25,000 bases of DNA from Glandiceps talaboti (Eukaryota; Hemichordata; Enteropneusta; Spengelidae), in contig NC_135565.1 of assembly GCF_964340395.1 (NCBI RefSeq), forward strand, positions 2,137,501 through 2,162,500, given 5' to 3'. The position numbers were made by a program, and so were the translations under genes. This document shows, piece after piece, positions 21,441 to 25,000 of the stretch (the stretch's first letter is position 1; every line of letters begins with the position of its first letter). Under the pieces are notes generated by a model that was given only the letters and a program-made list of their open reading frames with translations, ran no database searches and was not told where the DNA came from.

Positions 21441-21650
21441 TATGTACCAGAGATTAATTGTACTTCTGCCCACACATACCAGTGGTATTATTATATATGT
21501 ACCAGAGATTACTTGTACTTCTGCCCACACATACCAGTGGTATTATTATATATGTACCAGAGATTACTTGTACTGGTGTGTGCATACCAGTGGTATTATT
21601 ATATATGTACCAGAGATTACTTGTACTTCGGCCCACACATACTAGTGGTG
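21441..21650. repeat. 55-bp tandem repeat, four copies
   Basis: Copies start tatgtaccagagattacttg at 21441, 21496, 21551 and 21604 and continue with tacttctgcccacacatacc then agtggtattattata. The third copy has a 2-bp shorter variant segment (ctggtgtgtgcatacc). It is followed after about 12 bp by flank module copy B. Confidence 0.92.
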
Positions 21651-21662
21651 GTAATTTTACTC

Positions 21663-21746
21663 TGCAGTACAATACTGAAAACATTATTGCATACCTGCAT
21701 GCAAATGATATGCAAATGAAGGTGTAATCATAAGTTGTACATGAAA
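21663..21746 (+). mobile_element. Flank module, copy B
   Basis: This stretch carries gcagtac, aacattattgcat, tgcatgcaaatgatatgcaa and tacatgaaag in the same order and spacing as the - strand of 1081-1166. Translated frames through both copies also look alike (STILKTLLH here and STVPKTLLH there), which reflects the DNA similarity, not a real protein. In both places the module follows directly after a tandem array, but the arrays differ. Confidence 0.5.
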
Positions 21747-22097
21747 GCGTGTGAAACAAACAAACTATGGCAGCCTTCCCTTACAACTCTGAATGATTTG
21801 AATCCGACCAGTTTAGTATTCTACATACATCGCTTACAAAGCATAAACACCACATTTTATCACCTACATGTAAATATAAATCTCAACCTATTAATGCACT
21901 CCTTTACATTATATACGAGTTTTATCCACATCTTAACTGTGAAACTCATCAGTTCGTTTCCACACCTACACCTCTGAATGTGATATTATTCACGCCAACT
22001 CGATAGCCCGCCCTCACTCAACACATCCCAATATTCGCAGCCTCTTTTTTTTCCATGCCTTATTCACAATTAGTTACTTTCCGACTTTTCAAAACGC
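21747..22097. other. Unique spacer
   Basis: Non-repetitive sequence with no convincing gene. It contains one TGTAAATA octamer near 21870 and a T-rich tract around 22046-22053. The + frame 21735-21977 shows nothing familiar. Confidence 0.5.
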
Positions 22098-22493
22098 AAT
22101 ATCCAGTGATATACCCACACATTCACAGGTAATATCCAGTGATATACCCACACATTCACAGGTAATATCCAGTGATATACCCACACATTCACAGGTAATA
22201 TCCAGTGATATACCCACACATTCACAGGTAATATCCAGTGATATACCCACACATTCACAGGTAATATCCAGTGATATACCCACACATTCACAGGTAATAT
22301 CCAGTGATATACCCACACATTCACAGGTAATATCCAGTGATATACCCACACATTCACAGGTAATATCCAGTGATATACCCACACATTCACAGGTAATATC
22401 CAGTGATATACCCACACATTCACAGGTAATATCCAGTGATATACCCACACATTCACAGGTAATATCCAGTGATATACCCACACATTCACAAGT
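22098..22493. repeat. 33-bp tandem repeat, 12 essentially perfect copies
   Basis: The unit runs aatatccagtgatataccca then cacattcacaggt (33 bp). All internal copies appear identical; only the last differs (acaagt instead of acaggt). A 33-bp stop-free unit gives open frames on the - strand (22070-22528 and 22089-22481) with an 11-residue period, HWILPVNVWVY or ISLDITCECVG. These are repeat by-products: no flanking coding sequence, splice context or known family supports them. Confidence 0.96.
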
Positions 22494-22786
22494 AATAAGA
22501 GTCTAGCTTGCATCCAAGTATGGATCACTGTTCCAAAAATACTTGGGGTGGGGAGGGGGTGGTGGTGGTGGTGGTGGTGGGGTGGGGGATATCAGTAACT
22601 CCAAACTCCCACTGTTCCTTTGAATGCAAATTTTATAATCACTTGAAGATTATTCTCAATGTCAATATACAACACCTTTTAAGAACAATCTTAGGTTTGT
22701 GTGAGGAGGTAAAGTTCATATAATTTCTATTTTACAATGTAATACTATCTTATAAAGTGTTTGCGAGATTTAACCAAACATTCCAC
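22494..22786. other. Spacer with GGT-rich tract
   Basis: Unique sequence apart from a G/GT-rich stretch at 22545-22588 (ggggtggggagggggtggtg onward), which has enough G runs to form a G-quadruplex. No gene was seen. Confidence 0.6.
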
Positions 22787-22918
22787 TCCTGAGTTAGGAT
22801 CAAATACCTGTCATGTGAATATGAAATATACATAGGGGGGGGGGGGGGGGGGGGGGGGCGGGGTATTGTGTTTTAGAATTAAGTGATGGGGGGGGGGGTC
22901 AGCCATTTTTTTTCGGTT

Positions 22919-22968
<50 letters not shown>

Positions 22969-23015
22969 GGGGCGGCGTCAGTGACTCTTCATCGGCTAGA
23001 TGGAAAATCCACCAA
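22787..23015 (+). repeat. G-rich dispersed repeat, copy 1
   Basis: In order: atacctgtcatg, a run of 24 G at 22835-22858, gtgttttagaattaagtgat, a second G run, gtcagccatttt, ggttttacag, a (GA)n microsatellite of about 19 repeats followed by another G run, and gtcagtgactcttcatcggc with gaaaatccacc. The same blocks occur in order at 24060-24297. Confidence 0.7.
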
Positions 23016-23574
23016 TCCAAATCCAGCCATTGTGTTTTGGATTATGATGGAAAAAATCTATTTCTACAATGGCATATAACCTTGTCTGAACTGTAGTATT
23101 TGTTCTTGTCCCTGTTTCTTACATAAATTCTTTAATATTACTTCACATAGAGTTCAAATATAACTATAAATATACATGTATTACCTAGCTACCACACTAG
23201 TTACAGAACATGTCATGTAAATGCTTGGCTGTTTCACAATCAATGCTTCACTTATATTGTACTTGGGGCAAAAGTGAACTTGAACTTTTCGTAATGGTAA
23301 TCTTCATAGATAGTTTATAAAAGAAGTTAATCTAAATTGTTCTACTCGTCAGTATGAACTTGTCAGAAGGGATTAATACACTTTCTATTTTGGACACTAC
23401 ATGTTATTGACACTACAAATCACCACATCTCATCAGATTCCAGTTACTATTATACACTAGGTATGACCACCTAAAGTTCTCTAACATACCGGTGACTTTA
23501 TTATATCTGCAATAGTAATGTCACTACACCAATATGGGCCCATTTTCATATGACATGGAAGACTTGCATTAACC
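23016..23574. other. Unique non-coding sequence
   Basis: AT-rich single-copy sequence. No open frame of note, RNA gene or repeat was seen. Confidence 0.5.
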
Positions 23575-24000
23575 TTTGATTTTTGAAGTTGTGAAATATT
23601 GCATCCAAGGCAGCTATGAATAACCTAAAAAAAGCCAAGACACCTAGGGGGAAACCTGCTAGGACTACCTCACCCCAGAGGTCACTCATGCAGTCAACCA
23701 ACAATCAGATGCACCAACCTTTTTAATGTCGTATTGGTATTTTAGATGATATTGTCTTTTAAAGATGTGAAATGTCTGCCAAGATAGTCTAAAATTGCCT
23801 TAAACGCCAAATCTCCCCTACCAATGATTAGATGTGCTGACCTTTTACTATGATGATGCCATTTAACTTGTAAAGAAAATATGTCAACCCTATGTAAGTT
23901 ATAAAGACTAGATGGTGTTGTCTTGTAGAGATTGGAGGTTATTGCCTGAATATGTCTGAATAGCTTAAAATTTCCTCTTTGAATATAGTTACATTTTGTA
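23575..24000. repeat. Diverged tandem repeat of about 170 bp, three copies
   Basis: Related segments recur near 23590 (ttgtgaaatattgcatccaa...aacctaaaa), 23765 (gatgtgaaatgtctgccaag...tctaaaattgcc) and 23930 (gattggaggttattgcctga...cttaaaatttcc). Linking blocks also recur: aatcagatgcaccaaccttt versus gattagatgtgctgacctttt, and gatgatattgtctttt versus gatggtgttgtcttgt. Similarity is low and judged by eye. Confidence 0.45.
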
Positions 24001-24059
24001 GTTAATAATTAATAGTGCCATCCTGGGATCTTATCAATAAATTATTTGCGAGACAGTCA

Positions 24060-24297
24060 AGCAGCCCACTCTGAGTCACGATAAAAAAAATACCTGACAT
24101 AAGAATGTGATAGGGGGGGGGGGGGGGGGTGCCGGGGGGTGTGATCATGTTTTAGTATTAAGTGATAGCAGGGTGGGGGGGGGGGTCAACCTATTTTTGG
24201 TTTTACAGATCGGGAGTCAGTGACTTTTCATCGGCTCGATTGAAAAATCCACCTGACCCCCCTTCCCCCGGCCGGAGAAACTGGCCGATCCCTTAAT
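24060..24297 (+). repeat. G-rich dispersed repeat, copy 2
   Basis: It has the same block order as 22787-23015: atacctgacat, G run at about 24114-24129, atgttttagtattaagtgat, second G run, gtcaacctatttttggtttt, acag, gtcagtgacttttcatcggc and gaaaaatccacc. It lacks the GA microsatellite and extends further, to a terminal ccggccggagaaactggccg and atccctta. That end is the reverse complement of the start of copy 3. Confidence 0.7.
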
Positions 24298-24502
24298 GCA
24301 AGAGATCGATCAGTCTGATTCCCATTACCACCACCCCCCCCCCCCCAACAACCCACCCCCACCCCCACCCCCCGTAATTACACGTGAAGATGCCTTACCT
24401 GGAATAATGATGGTTACATCAACAACATTGTAACCTTTTCGGCGCTTTTATGTAGCTATCTTCGCGGCTGCACACGCGACCGTGTATCATGTGTATACGT
24501 CT

Positions 24503-24534
<32 letters not shown>

Positions 24535-24886
24535 AGTTTTCCACTGTAATACATAACTGTTAGTAACTGGTTCCATCCCTCACCATCATCAACTTCGATA
24601 GACGCTGAAATGGTGATGTCATATTAAAATATTCGTTGATCTTGATCGCACCATAAAATAAAGGTGAAACCACAGGGAAAAGGACAAATAGTCACTTTTG
24701 TTCTCGCGATTTTCCGGATTTCTAGTATCATTTTCTCTATAAACATTGCTTCCTCTCATCCCCCCCCCCCACACACACACAGAGAGACTATTTTCTACTG
24801 TTACCACTGTCTTATCAGAGTTTTCCAACTATTCTGCTAATCCTAGAACAAACTGACGTTCCAATTGCCCAATTAACACATTGCGC
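24298..24886. other. Spacer rich in poly-C tracts
   Basis: C runs lie at 24330-24373 (interrupted), 24504-24534 (31 C) and 24761-24770, the last followed by a short (CA)n/(GA)n stretch. The - frame at 24619-24828 spans such a tract and is not convincing. No gene was seen. Confidence 0.6.
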
Positions 24887-25000
24887 AGTAAGGGACCGGT
24901 CAGTTTCTTCAGCCTGGGGGTGGGGGCGGTGGATTATTAAATTGGAGGTTTTTTACTCTGAAAAGTCAATTTTGAGACTATTCAGGTCCTTTCAGACAAT
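24887..25000 (-). repeat. G-rich dispersed repeat, copy 3 (inverted, runs off the window)
   Basis: It begins taagggaccggtcagtttct, which parallels the reverse complement of the end of copy 2 (taagggatcggccagtttct), then cagcc with G runs, ggtggatt, and tctgaaaagtcaattttgag matching the gatgaaaagtcactgac block. It is more diverged in the middle. Confidence 0.55.

Noticed and set aside
17398-21719. Many frames spelling YMYGMCYRLDRQD-like or HTIHIYTDRYL-like repeats
   Set aside because: By-products of the 52-bp array; each ends after a few units because 52 is not a multiple of three.
22070-22528. 152- and 130-codon - strand frames with 11-residue repeats
   Set aside because: The perfect 33-bp array is open in two frames; no homology or gene context.

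Overview
The window looks like nuclear DNA of an invertebrate-type animal: an intron-split gene with GT-AG junctions, AT-rich non-coding sequence, long poly-G/poly-C tracts and very many minisatellites. I cannot name the species; a marine invertebrate (lophotrochozoan or non-vertebrate deuterostome) is my best guess from general texture only. Nothing bacterial, viral or CRISPR-like was seen.

One gene can be recognised, on the + strand: the 3' half of LIN9 (lin-9), the scaffold subunit of the MuvB core of the DREAM and MYB-MuvB cell-cycle transcription complexes. Six coding exons (819-954, 5105-5185, 6361-6486, 6985-7164, 13385-13479, 13854-13959) join in one frame through five GT-AG introns and end at TAA 13957-13959, giving 240 C-terminal residues. 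The 5' exons, including the DIRP domain, lie upstream of the window.

The rest is dominated by tandem repeats, about two thirds of the window by my estimate. Four of the five complete introns hold their own unrelated arrays: intron 955-5104 has a 36/33-bp array abutting a 42-bp array; intron 5186-6360 has a 52-bp and a 49-bp array; intron 6487-6984 has a 41-bp array; intron 7165-13384 has a 43-bp array of about 96 copies plus a 151-bp repeat. The fifth intron (13480-13853) starts with a 49-bp tandem duplication that copies the 5' splice site. Downstream of the stop codon are a 28-bp array (14405-16690), a 52-bp array (17349-21360), a 55-bp array (21441-21650) and a perfect 33-bp array (22098-22493). 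From 22500 to 25000 there is non-coding sequence with homopolymer tracts and three copies of a G-rich dispersed repeat.

The main points for follow-up are: the duplicated splice donor in LIN9, which could make a C-terminally truncated isoform; a short module found next to two unrelated arrays in opposite orientation, suggesting a mobile element that carries minisatellites; clear higher-order duplications inside the 43-, 28- and 52-bp arrays; and dense MYB-core-like motifs in the 42-bp array, inside a gene whose protein binds B-MYB. Almost all open reading frames other than the LIN9 exons are by-products of tandem repeats whose unit has no stop codons.
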